Shown piece by piece: positions 9,225-18,839 of a DNA stretch of 64,000 nucleotides (position 1 is the stretch's first letter; each line of letters opens with the position of its first letter). The translations under genes were made by a program, and so were the position numbers. The notes under the pieces are model-generated. The model was not told where the DNA came from. It was given only the letters and a program-made list of their open reading frames with translations, and searched no databases. Source of the DNA: Streptomyces sp. NBC_00178 (GTDB lineage Bacteria; Actinomycetota; Actinomycetes; Streptomycetales; Streptomycetaceae); the NCBI RefSeq assembly GCF_036206005.1, contig NZ_CP108143.1, positions 3,920,001 through 3,984,000 on the forward strand, written 5' to 3'.

Positions 9225-9334
9225 AAGAGGAACCGGATGCCGGCGCCGGGGCGGAATCCGGTGCCCCTGCTCGGGCGGCCCGTCGCCGTCGTCGCCGCAT
9301 CACGACGCATGACGTGGGTCGATAACCGGAAACG

Positions 9335-9370
9335 TCAAAGGCCCCGGTCGAAATCGACCGGGGCCTTTGA
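9335..9370. terminator. Terminator of tRNA-Gly copy 2
   Basis: Perfect 17-bp inverted repeat (TCAAAGGCCCCGGTCGA / complement) with a 2-base loop, just beyond the 3' end of the minus-strand tRNA. Its core GGCCCCGGTC is shared with the hairpin at 8521-8555. Confidence 0.85.
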
Positions 9371-9376
9371 ATCAAG

Positions 9377-9449
9377 AGCGGACGACCAGGTTCGAACTGG
9401 CGACCTCAACCTTGGCAAGGTTGCGCTCTACCAACTGAGCTACGTCCGC
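9377..9449 (-). tRNA. tRNA-Gly (anticodon GCC), copy 2
   Basis: Same 73-nt sequence as 8562-8634, again on the minus strand and again followed by a GGCCCCGGTC-core terminator. It lies 79 bases downstream of tRNA-Gly(TCC) in the direction of transcription. Confidence 0.97.
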
Positions 9450-9528
9450 ATTGCTGCCACTCGGCTTTCACCGGTGGAGCGGTCACTACTCTACCTGATC
9501 CACTGAGTGGTCCGGTAAGGCAGTGCAG

Positions 9529-9600
9529 AGCGGGTGACAGGAATTGCACACTGCGCCTTCCCCCTGGAAGGGGGATGTTCTACTACTGAACTACACCCGC
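9529..9600 (-). tRNA. tRNA-Gly (anticodon TCC)
   Basis: 72-nt cloverleaf on the minus strand: acceptor GCGGGTG/CACCCGC, anticodon arm TCCCC-CTTCCAG-GGGGA, T-arm GTGCAATTC. Together with the GCC isoacceptors it forms a glycine tRNA cluster. Confidence 0.95.
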
Positions 9601-9752
9601 ACGCTGCGTCGGACCCGGCTTTTCGGCCTTGCCCTTCGGCGTGCTCCAGACTCTAGCCGACCTGCAGGGGTGTTGTGCAAGTCGGCTCCCCGAGGTGTCG
9701 TCCCGGGGAGCGGTGGGCGTCGGACCGGAACGGAACATTCCGGGCGCCGCCC

Positions 9753-10088
9753 TCAACTCGCCGCGTGGAACGCCTCGTAGACCTTCTTCGGGATCCGGCC
9801 GCGGGCCGGCACCTCCATCCGGTGCGAGCGGGCCCAGGCGCGCACCGCGGCGGGGTCGGGTGCCAGTGAGGTGTGGTGATAGGCCACGGGGGCCTTGCCG
9901 CGCTTGCCGGTATTTGTCTGCTTTCGGCCGGCCGACACGTACGGGGCCAGTGCCGTGCGCAGTTTCTCTGCATTGGCGGGATTGAGGTCGATCTCGTAGG
10001 ACTTACCGTCCAGGGAGAAGGTGACCGTTTCCTCCGCTTCTCCCCCGTCGATGTCGTCGGAGAGTGTGACCACGACGCGCTGAGCCAC
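9753..10088 (-). CDS. lsrL: Lsr2-family nucleoid-associated protein (LsrL paralogue)
   Basis: 111 residues; bridges AT-rich DNA and silences genes, as known for Lsr2. The N-terminal dimerisation domain is MAQRVVVTLSDDIDGGEAEETVTFSLDG in outline. The C-terminal DNA-binding domain ends with the AT-hook-like RGRIPKKVYEAF. The GTG at 10088 is preceded by a GGAAAGGA-type ribosome-binding site. Its place between the glycine tRNAs and purS matches, from memory, the second Streptomyces Lsr2 protein (LsrL, SCO4076) rather than the main Lsr2. It is transcribed away from purSQL. Confidence 0.93.
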   Translation of the reverse strand: MAQRVVVTLSDDIDGGEAEETVTFSLDGKSYEIDLNPANAEKLRTALAPYVSAGRKQTNTGKRGKAPVAYHHTSLAPDPAAVRAWARSHRMEVPARGRIPKKVYEAFHAAS

Positions 10089-10474
10089 GGATATCGGTCC
10101 TTTCCTTCGGCACCGCCGCGTCTGGCATGCGTCGATGCCGGCCTTCCGGCGGCTGGGCGGATACGGATCGACGGTTGTCGACTGTTCCGGGGCGATCGTG
10201 CTTTCCCTGTATTCATTTGTACAGCGGTGGGAGGTGCATTGTGAAGCCCGTCCAATTACTTCCGCGTGTTGCTTCCGTACGGCGCCCCCGGGCAATCGGG
10301 GTGAAGATTTTTTCCTCAGGTTTTTCCGTGTGCTGCTCCGCTCCGATATCGCGGCGTGATCCGGGCCACTCCATATCTACCCGCGTAGAATTTCCGGCCA
10401 GGTACGCTGAGTGGACCCGCGGGGATCTGGGGAACCCCTCGGAACACAGCCGCACCACACCACCGGGAGTGCCA
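10089..10474. other. Divergent lsrL/purS control region
   Basis: 386 bp without a gene. It is clearly richer in A/T than its surroundings, with runs such as attcatttgtac, gattttttcc and gtagaattt. It holds an inverted repeat CTGTA-8-TACAG (10207-10224) nearer lsrL and TCTAC-4-GTAGA (10376-10389) nearer purS. A -10-like TACGCT lies at 10403-10408, about 65 bp before the purS start. A G/C stem followed by T6 occurs at about 10286-10315. No experimentally known PurR box is recognisable. Confidence 0.6.
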
Positions 10475-10726
10475 GTGGCACGCGTCGTAGTCGACGTCAT
10501 GCTCAAGCCGGAGATCCTCGACCCGCAGGGACAGGCTGTGCAGCGCGCACTGCCTCGTCTCGGCTTCGACGGAATCGCGGACGTTCGTCAGGGAAAGCGT
10601 TTCGAGCTCGAGGTCGAGGGGCCGGTCGACGATGCCGCCCTCGCCCGTATTCACGAGATCGCCGAGACCTTCCTCGCCAACACCGTCATCGAGGACTTCA
10701 CCGTCAAGGTGGAGGAGGAGAAGTGA
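10475..10726 (+). CDS. purS: Phosphoribosylformylglycinamidine synthase subunit PurS
   Basis: 83-residue bridging subunit of the three-part FGAM synthase, connecting PurQ (ammonia) and PurL (synthase). It has the family opening [19 protein letters not shown] and a tail [10 protein letters not shown]. The GTG at 10475 follows a GGGAG site. Its stop overlaps the purQ start in a GTGA junction, indicating translational coupling. Confidence 0.98.
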   Translation: MARVVVDVMLKPEILDPQGQAVQRALPRLGFDGIADVRQGKRFELEVEGPVDDAALARIHEIAETFLANTVIEDFTVKVEEEK

Positions 10727-11399
10727 CCACCCGTATCGGAGTCGTCACTTTTCCCGGCACGCTCGACGACCAGGACAGCCTGCGGGCCGTACGGATCGCG
10801 GGGGCCGAGCCCGTATCGCTCTGGCACCGTGACAAGGACCTGCACCAGGTCGACGCCGTCATCCTGGCCGGCGGATTCAGTTACGGCGACTACCTGCGCG
10901 CCGGCGCCATCTCCCGGTTCTCGCCGGTGATGGAGACGGTCATCGCGCAGGCGAAGGCCGGTATGCCGGTCCTCGGTATCTGCAACGGCTTCCAGATCCT
11001 GACCGAGGCGCACCTGCTGCCCGGCGCGATGCTGCGGAACAATCACCTCCACTTCATCTGCCGCGACCAGAAGCTGCGGGTGGAGAACGCGGAGACCGCC
11101 TGGACCTCGGACTACACGGCGGGCCAGGAGATCTCCGTACCGCTGAAGAACATGGACGGCCGGTACACCGCCGACGAGCGCACGCTCGACGAGCTGGAGG
11201 CCGAGGGCCGCGTCGCCTTCCGCTACGCCGACGTGAACCCGAACGGCTCGCTGCGCGACATCGCCGGCATCACCAACGCCGCGGGCAACATCGTCGGTCT
11301 GATGCCGCACCCGGAGCACGCCGTCGAGCCGCTCATCGGCACCGGTCGCACCGACGGCCTGGGTTTCTTCACCTCGATCATCAAGAAGCTGGTCAACGC

Positions 11400-11403
<4 letters not shown>
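10723..11403 (+). CDS. purQ: Phosphoribosylformylglycinamidine synthase subunit PurQ
   Basis: 226-residue class-I glutamine amidotransferase that feeds ammonia to PurL. Nucleophile Cys lies in [11 protein letters not shown]; the His/Glu partners are in [10 protein letters not shown] near the end. The start overlaps purS by 4 bp and the stop overlaps purL by 4 bp (ATGA). Confidence 0.98.
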
Positions 11404-13649
<2,246 letters not shown>

Positions 13650-13659
13650 GTTCTGCCTA

Positions 13660-13704
13660 CGCCGAAAGCCCCCGTCCGGGTCGACCGGACGGGGGCTTTC
13701 GGCG
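13660..13704 (+). terminator. Terminator of the purSQL operon
   Basis: Perfect 20-bp inverted repeat (CGCCGAAAGCCCCCGTCCGG and complement) around a 5-base loop, 10 bases after the purL stop. Confidence 0.9.
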
Positions 13705-13730
13705 TTCTCACGGAAACTCGTTGATGGATG

Positions 13731-13746
13731 TTACGTAATTACGTAA
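13731..13746. promoter_or_regulatory. Perfect 16-bp palindrome TTACGTAATTACGTAA, probable operator
   Basis: An uninterrupted A/T-rich palindrome in a very G/C-rich region. It ends 11 bases before the GTG start of the HTH regulator at 13758, where a bound repressor would block promoter or ribosome access. Autoregulation by that regulator is the simplest reading (inference). Confidence 0.7.
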
Positions 13747-13757
13747 GGTTGTGTTCT

Positions 13758-14282
13758 GTGGAGCTTGAGGAACGCGTCGCCGAACTGGAGCGCCGGCTCG
13801 CGGTGCTGGAGGCGGCGGCGGGTGGCGGCAGGCCGGAGCTGGGCGACGGCGACTTCTGGGCGCTGGACGGTCTGAAGGACCAGCTCGGCCTGGTCGGGGA
13901 CGCCGCGGCCGACGGCGGGGTGCTGTTCACCGGCGTCGTCCGGCTGCCCGCAGGTGAGCGCTACGAATGGCAGTACGGCGCGCTCACCGAAGGACTCCTG
14001 GGCACCGACGAGGACCGCCCCGACTGGACGGAGGCCGCCGAACCGCTCGCGGCCCTCGGCCATCCCGTACGCCTGCGGCTGCTCCGCGAGATCCTCGCGG
14101 GCCGTCGCACCGCCGCCGAACTGGCCGCGCTCGACCAGACGGGCACGACCGGGCAGGTCTACCACCACCTGCGGATGCTCACCGCCGCAGGCTGGCTGCA
14201 CACGACGGGGCGGGGGCGTTACGAGGTGCCGGGCGCCCGGGTCGTGCCGCTGCTGGTGGTCCTGACGGCCGCCCGGCCGTGA
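13758..14282 (+). CDS. ArsR/SmtB-like winged-helix regulator with N-terminal coiled coil
   Basis: 174 residues from GTG 13758. Residues 1-20 (VELEERVAELERRLAVLEAA) form a leucine-zipper-like coiled coil. The C-terminal half (about 90-170) is a winged helix of ArsR type: LAALGHPVRLRLLREIL, then the recognition-helix region TTGQVYHHLRMLTAAGWLHTTGRGRYEV. No paired metal-binding cysteines are visible. An ATG at 13728 is also in frame, but that reading would translate the palindromic operator and use a TTA second codon, so GTG 13758 is preferred. It precedes an M23 peptidase by 70 bp. Confidence 0.88.
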   Translation: MELEERVAELERRLAVLEAAAGGGRPELGDGDFWALDGLKDQLGLVGDAAADGGVLFTGVVRLPAGERYEWQYGALTEGLLGTDEDRPDWTEAAEPLAALGHPVRLRLLREILAGRRTAAELAALDQTGTTGQVYHHLRMLTAAGWLHTTGRGRYEVPGARVVPLLVVLTAARP

Positions 14283-14352
14283 CGGGCGGGCCGCACGGGA
14301 CCGCGTGACATCCGCAGGACGAGACCGGCAGGACGAGACCGAGGGGGGCCAC

Positions 14353-15177
14353 ATGCCCGTACGCAAAGCCGCGATGATCGTCTACCGGTGCTGCTGGATC
14401 GTCTTCGTCGCCCTGGTGCTGGTGGGCTTCCTCGCCGAACCGGTGGTCCCCTACGGGCTGACCTTCGTACCCGCCGCGGTGGCGGTCGTCATCGGACTGC
14501 TGGTGGGCCGCCGGGGCCGTGAGGAAGCGGCCGAGGAGCGGTCACCGGTGGAGATCGCGCCGCCGGTGACGGGGCGCTGGACGGCGCTCAACAGCCCGGC
14601 GGACAAGGTCCCCAGCCACGGCACCCACGGTTACGGCCAGTCCCACGCGATCGACATCGTCGCGGAACCCGGCACGGGCGGACGGCCGCCCTTCAGGTGG
14701 CTGTGGCCGGTGGTCCGGCCGAACACCGACTTCCCGGCCTTCGACGCCCCGGTCCTCGCGGTCGCGGACGGCACCGTCGTGCACGCGAGCGGGGGCCGGC
14801 GTGACCACCTCAGCCGGAACTCCGGTCCCGCCCTGGCGTATCTGATGCTGGTGGAGGCGTCGCTGCGCGACATGTCGGGCGCGCGCGGGATCTTCGGGAA
14901 CCACGTCGTGCTCGACCTGGGCGAGGGCGTGTACGCCGTGTACGCCCATCTCCGCCGCGGTTCGCTCCAGGTGGCGGCGGGCGACACCGTGCGCGAGGGG
15001 CAGCCCATCGCCCGGTGCGGGAACTCGGGCAACTCCACCGAACCGCATGTGCACTTCCAGCTGACGGACCACCCCGACCTCGACGTGGCACGAGGAGTGC
15101 CGTTCACCTGGCGGGGCGTCGGTGTCCCTGCCGGAGGTGAGGCCTTCGTGGTCCAGGAGACCGTGCGCGGCGACTGA
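14353..15177 (+). CDS. M23-family metallopeptidase, membrane-anchored
   Basis: 274 residues with a hydrophobic N-terminus (two segments, about residues 6-25 and 32-50) and a C-terminal LytM/M23 domain. The second zinc motif is clear (EPHVHFQL). The first site (THGYGQSHAIDIV) has the Asp but not the usual HxxxD spacing seen in lysostaphin-type enzymes. Likely substrates are peptidoglycan cross-bridges, though the unusual first motif leaves activity uncertain. ATG 14353 is chosen, with GAGGGGGG upstream. It may be co-transcribed with the regulator before it. Confidence 0.88.
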   Translation: MPVRKAAMIVYRCCWIVFVALVLVGFLAEPVVPYGLTFVPAAVAVVIGLLVGRRGREEAAEERSPVEIAPPVTGRWTALNSPADKVPSHGTHGYGQSHAIDIVAEPGTGGRPPFRWLWPVVRPNTDFPAFDAPVLAVADGTVVHASGGRRDHLSRNSGPALAYLMLVEASLRDMSGARGIFGNHVVLDLGEGVYAVYAHLRRGSLQVAAGDTVREGQPIARCGNSGNSTEPHVHFQLTDHPDLDVARGVPFTWRGVGVPAGGEAFVVQETVRGD

Positions 15178-15220
15178 TAACTTGCGGGGCGCCACGCGAG
15201 GTCGAACTGACGGGGGGCCG

Positions 15221-16483
15221 ATGATGGACGACGACGGCACGCGCGCCGAAGCGGACGGTTCCGCAGGGCGGGGGCGTCTGCGAAGAGTCCTGAACACGGG
15301 AGTCGTACTGGTCGCCGTGGCGGGGATCGGCCTCAGCGTCTGGGCGATCGTCAGCGACGTGCTCGACCTCCGCACCCGGGACGAGAGCCGTGAACGCATA
15401 GAGGCGGGGTGCGGCGGACTCGTCGACCCCGACCAGGTGCTCGCACTCGGAGGCGGCGTCGACCGGGTGAAGCTCTCCGACCGCTACCGCCTCAGCACCG
15501 CGCGGAGTGACAGCCGTTGCGTCGTCTACCGGGTGGGTGATCCGGGGACGACGTACGGACACGTCTCGCTCGACCTCACCCTGTACCCGGCCAACCCGAA
15601 CGCCGACGAGCACACGGTGGGCGCCGACCACGACCCGTTCGACTACTTCACCACCGAGAACAAGGACGACGTCACCGCCGCTGCGCAGTACACGCTGCCG
15701 CATCCGCTGGGTGACGGCGCCCTGGGGGAGTACGACGCCCGCTCGGTGACGGTCAGGGCCCTCTGCGCGGACGGGGGCCGGGTCTCCTCCGTCAGGGTCC
15801 GGGCCAAGGCCATGTACGAGGGCCCCGTCCCGTCCGGCGACCGCCGCGGCCTGACCGTCCTGGCGCGCCAGGCGGTGCGGCGGGCCGCGGCGGAGACGGA
15901 CTGCCGGGCCGAACTCCCCGCCGTGCCGTCCGCGTTCCCCGAGCCCGCCACCGCGCTCGTCCCGGCCGCGGAAGCGGGCGGCACCTGCGCCTGGTACACA
16001 CGGCACACCGCCGCCCACGGGCAGGGCGCGCTCCCGGACCGGGCACTTGCCGCACCGGCCGGGAAGGCCGGCGCCCATGACTCCTGCCTGCTCGCCATGA
16101 GCCCGGAGGGGACCGAGAGGATCTGGCCGGCCTACGAGAAGAGGTACCCGGACGGCACGGACCTGGACAAGGCGCTGACCGTGCGCCCGCCGTGGATGCA
16201 GACGGACACCCTGGTCGGCGACGGCACCAGGGGATTGCGGACCCGCTACAGCCGGACCTCGATGCTTCCCTCCTCGGCGGGAGCGGCCGACGGCGTCCTG
16301 TGGGCCTCCTCCGTCTGCGGCGGCAGGCCCGCCCTGCACCTCATGCAGGTGTCCTTCCCGTACGACGACATCCTCCGGGACCGCCTGGAGCCCCTGTTCC
16401 GGGCGTACGTCGAGGACGCCACCGCGCGCCGGGGCTGCACCCGTGTGGTCCTCCCCACGGCCGCGGACATCGCAGGGTCCTGA
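15221..16483 (+). CDS. Single-pass membrane protein, unknown function
   Basis: 420 residues starting with two adjacent ATG codons. A short charged N-terminus is followed by one transmembrane segment (about residues 25-46) and a large extracytoplasmic part containing several cysteines (for example in EAGCGGL, DCRAEL, GTCAWY, DSCLLA, SVCGGR and RGCTRV), compatible with disulfides. The two halves look loosely repeated. I do not recognise the family. It follows the M23 peptidase by 43 bp and may share its transcript. Confidence 0.82.
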   Translation: MMDDDGTRAEADGSAGRGRLRRVLNTGVVLVAVAGIGLSVWAIVSDVLDLRTRDESRERIEAGCGGLVDPDQVLALGGGVDRVKLSDRYRLSTARSDSRCVVYRVGDPGTTYGHVSLDLTLYPANPNADEHTVGADHDPFDYFTTENKDDVTAAAQYTLPHPLGDGALGEYDARSVTVRALCADGGRVSSVRVRAKAMYEGPVPSGDRRGLTVLARQAVRRAAAETDCRAELPAVPSAFPEPATALVPAAEAGGTCAWYTRHTAAHGQGALPDRALAAPAGKAGAHDSCLLAMSPEGTERIWPAYEKRYPDGTDLDKALTVRPPWMQTDTLVGDGTRGLRTRYSRTSMLPSSAGAADGVLWASSVCGGRPALHLMQVSFPYDDILRDRLEPLFRAYVEDATARRGCTRVVLPTAADIAGS

Positions 16484-16579
16484 AACGCTGGGCGGAGGGG
16501 CGCCGGGCCCTGAACGCCGGGTGGAGGGCCGCCCGGGCGTGGCCTCCGTGGGGGAGGGCCCGGTGTCACAGGCGCCGGT

Positions 16580-16595
16580 TAGTCTCGCCCGTATG
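16580..16595 (+). promoter_or_regulatory. Probable -10 of a leaderless gene
   Basis: TAGTCT at 16580-16585, then exactly seven bases, then ATG 16593. No ribosome-binding site is visible. Same geometry as at purD and purF. Confidence 0.5.
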
Positions 16596-17393
16596 CCCCC
16601 GGCCAAGAAGCGCCCGCGCGCCTACGACCTCAGCCGGACCCGCACGGCGGTCCTGGCGCAGTTCGCACACGTCCAGGCCGCCGTCCGCGCCTTCACGCCC
16701 GGGCAGTTGTCCGGTCCGTCCGGGCTGGGGGAGTGGACCGTGCGGGACCTCGCGGCGCACGTGACCACGGTGCTGGAGCGGGTCAGCCGCGAGCTGGAAC
16801 TGCCGGCGCCACCCGGCGTCACACCGCAGCTCACCCTGCTGGAGTGGCCCCTGTCCACGGCGCCGCGGGCCGAGGACATCGCGGACGACGCCAGAGCCCT
16901 CGCCGCGGGGCGGCCCGGACTCGGCTCGCTCTACGAGGAGACGGCCGAGCGGTTCGCCCGGCTCACCGCCGGCGCCCCGGGGGAGCGGCTCGTGACGACC
17001 CGGGCGGGCACGATGCGGCTGGGCGACTTCCTCGTCACCCGTACCGTCGAACTCGCCGTCCACGCCGACGATCTCCACCGGGCGACGGGTCTCGCCATCC
17101 CCCACGACCGTCAGGCACTGGCCGCCTGCACCCGGCTGCTCGCCGACGCGCTCGCGGACAGGGCTCCCGGCGGCTCGGTCGAGGTGCGGGTCCCGCCCTT
17201 CGCCGTCGTCCAGTGCATCGGCGGCCCCAAGCACACCCGGGGCACCCCGCCCAACGTCGTCGAGACGGACCCGCTCACGTGGCTCCGGCTGGCGACCGGT
17301 CGCACGGGGTGGGCGGAGGCGCTCGACGGGGCCCGGGTCAGTGCCAGCGGCGAGCGGGCGGATCTTGCCGCGCTGCTCCCGCTGATGAGCTGA
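16593..17393 (+). CDS. Maleylpyruvate isomerase / sterol-carrier family protein
   Basis: 266 residues. The N-terminal half matches the DinB-like mycothiol-dependent maleylpyruvate isomerase N-domain: GLGEWTVRDLAAHVTTVLERV, later TRTVELAVHADDLHRATG, with His residues in metal-binding positions. The C-terminal part (FAVVQCIGGPKHTRGTPPNVVETDPLTWLRLATGR) is the sterol-carrier-like domain typical of actinobacterial members. The substrate is unknown; a mycothiol-linked thiol transfer is the family expectation. Confidence 0.88.
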   Translation: MPPAKKRPRAYDLSRTRTAVLAQFAHVQAAVRAFTPGQLSGPSGLGEWTVRDLAAHVTTVLERVSRELELPAPPGVTPQLTLLEWPLSTAPRAEDIADDARALAAGRPGLGSLYEETAERFARLTAGAPGERLVTTRAGTMRLGDFLVTRTVELAVHADDLHRATGLAIPHDRQALAACTRLLADALADRAPGGSVEVRVPPFAVVQCIGGPKHTRGTPPNVVETDPLTWLRLATGRTGWAEALDGARVSASGERADLAALLPLMS

Positions 17394-17424
17394 ACGGAAC
17401 CGGATCGACCGGTCGTCCCGTCCC

Positions 17425-18276
17425 ATGGCCATGCGCACACAACGTATGCCTGTCAGTGTCCTTGCCCTCGTGACCACCTTCACCCTTGCCGCCTGCGGTT
17501 CGGAGTCGGGCTCCGGAGCGGCATCCGGGGACTCCGGGGACGGCAGCGGCACCGTACGCACCGAGCCGGCCCTGACCGGTGTCCACTGGAACGTGTCCTC
17601 CCTGACCGTCGGCGGAAAGAAGAGGACCGCGCCCGCCGGGGCCCACGTGGAGATCGGCCCCGGGGGGAAGGCCACCGGAAGTCTCGGGTGCAACCGCTTC
17701 ACCGCCGACGTCCGTGTCGACGGTTCCGCCGTCACCGTCGGACAGGGCACCACCACCGAGATGGCCTGCGCGGACGACGTCCAGGAATTCGAGGACGCGA
17801 TGGGACGGGCCTTCCGCGGCACGCTGGAGGCGGCGGTCACCGGGCGGGGCGACGCGAGGACCCTGACCCTGACGACCGCGCAGGGCGACTCGATCGCCCT
17901 GCGCTCCGAACCCCCGGCCGCGCTCACCGGAACCGCGTGGAAGGTGAGCGGCCTGCACACCGGCGGTGTCGCGTCCTCCCTGCCCGAGGGCACGAAGGAC
18001 GAAGCGCGGCTCACCTTCGGCGAGGACGGCACGGTGGAGGGGAACCTCGGGTGCAACTCCTTCCACGGCAAGGCAGCCGTCTCCGGCTCCACGATCACCT
18101 TCGGGCCCCTGGCCTCGACCCGGAAGATGTGCCCGGGCGGCGCCATGGAACTGGAGCGGGCCCTGCTCGGCGCCATGAAGGGGGAGACGACGTACACGAT
18201 CGCGCACCGCACCCTGTCGCTCACCGCGAAGGGCGGCGAGGGACTCGACGCGACCGCGCCCCCGGCCGGGCACTGA
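17425..18276 (+). CDS. META-domain lipoprotein
   Basis: 283 residues. Signal peptide of lipoprotein type with lipobox TLAAC (Cys24). Two tandem META (HslJ-like) domains follow: the first carries LTGVHWNVSSL and LGCNRFTA, the second LTGTAWKVSGL and LGCNSFHG with STRKMCPG. The protein is expected to be anchored on the outer face of the membrane. Its function is unknown; META proteins are often tied to heat or envelope stress. Confidence 0.93.
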   Translation: MAMRTQRMPVSVLALVTTFTLAACGSESGSGAASGDSGDGSGTVRTEPALTGVHWNVSSLTVGGKKRTAPAGAHVEIGPGGKATGSLGCNRFTADVRVDGSAVTVGQGTTTEMACADDVQEFEDAMGRAFRGTLEAAVTGRGDARTLTLTTAQGDSIALRSEPPAALTGTAWKVSGLHTGGVASSLPEGTKDEARLTFGEDGTVEGNLGCNSFHGKAAVSGSTITFGPLASTRKMCPGGAMELERALLGAMKGETTYTIAHRTLSLTAKGGEGLDATAPPAGH

Positions 18277-18836
18277 CCCGGGACCGTCTCGGAACCTCGG
18301 ATGTCCGTCCGGCACGGGAGCGGACCGAGCGGACGCGGGCGTCCGGCGCCGGGCCGCAGCCACCGCCGGGGGCCAGGGGCCGCCGCGAGGCGGAAGCGGG
18401 CGGCCGGGGGCCTTCGCGGCAGTCACCGACCGCGCACGGACCGGCGGCCGGAAGCCTCCGACGAGGCGTTCACCCGGGGCCACGGGGCTCCGGCGGAGAC
18501 CGTCCGGTGTGAGGCTCGCCACGATGCGGGCGGCCGGCGCGGTCCGGTCCGGCCCGGCGGCCGGGCTCGCCGAACGCCACGGGGGAGCCGTCGGCGGGGC
18601 CGGACGGCCGACAGGACCGACCCGTCGGTAACCGGCGCCCATCCCGGGCCACGGGCGCCCGGCACCGTTCTCGGGCCCGGGTGGGCAACCGACCATGATC
18701 ACGCGTAGTGATCATCCGTACGCGCCCCGGGCCGCCTGCCGGGGGCCCGCACCCGTTCGCCCGAGGCAGTCCAGGAGCCCCCGTCGGAGGTTCGCCCAAT
18801 TCGGACCGGTGGTCGATCTCGCCTACACTCGGTGGC
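18277..18836. other. Intergenic region upstream of purF
   Basis: 560 bp in which I see no gene; the one longer frame translates to Arg/Pro/Gly-rich sequence without a ribosome-binding site. The only structured element is the inverted repeat at 18695-18715. The purF promoter lies at its right end. Confidence 0.6.
18695..18715. promoter_or_regulatory. Inverted repeat ATGATCAC-5-GTGATCAT upstream of purF
   Basis: Perfect 8-bp arms around GCGTA, an AT-rich operator-like dyad in G/C-rich DNA, about 120 bp before the purF start. Binding protein unknown. Confidence 0.55.
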
Positions 18837-18839
18837 GTG
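18824..18839 (+). promoter_or_regulatory. Probable -10 element of a leaderless purF promoter
   Basis: TACACT at 18824-18829, seven bases, then GTG 18837. No convincing ribosome-binding site or -35 is visible. Confidence 0.5.

Larger units (their letters stand above)
8635..9376. other. Gene-free spacer between two identical tRNA-Gly genes
   Basis: About 740 bp in which I see no gene. Frames are open on both strands only because of the base composition, and they translate to Arg/Pro/Gly-rich sequence without a ribosome-binding site. The stretch contains two short tandem repeats (9073-9104, 9171-9224) and, at its end, a terminator almost matching the one after purC. Confidence 0.6.

Noticed and set aside
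8562..9449. tRNA-Gly pair as att sites of an integrative element
   Set aside because: Both copies are full length and each has its own terminator, and no integrase, excisionase or cargo gene lies between them.
8400..9506. Plus-strand frame crossing the end of purC, a terminator and both tRNA-Gly genes
   Set aside because: It overlaps established RNA genes, has no start context and contains the hexamer-encoded (Asp-Ala)n run; not a protein gene.
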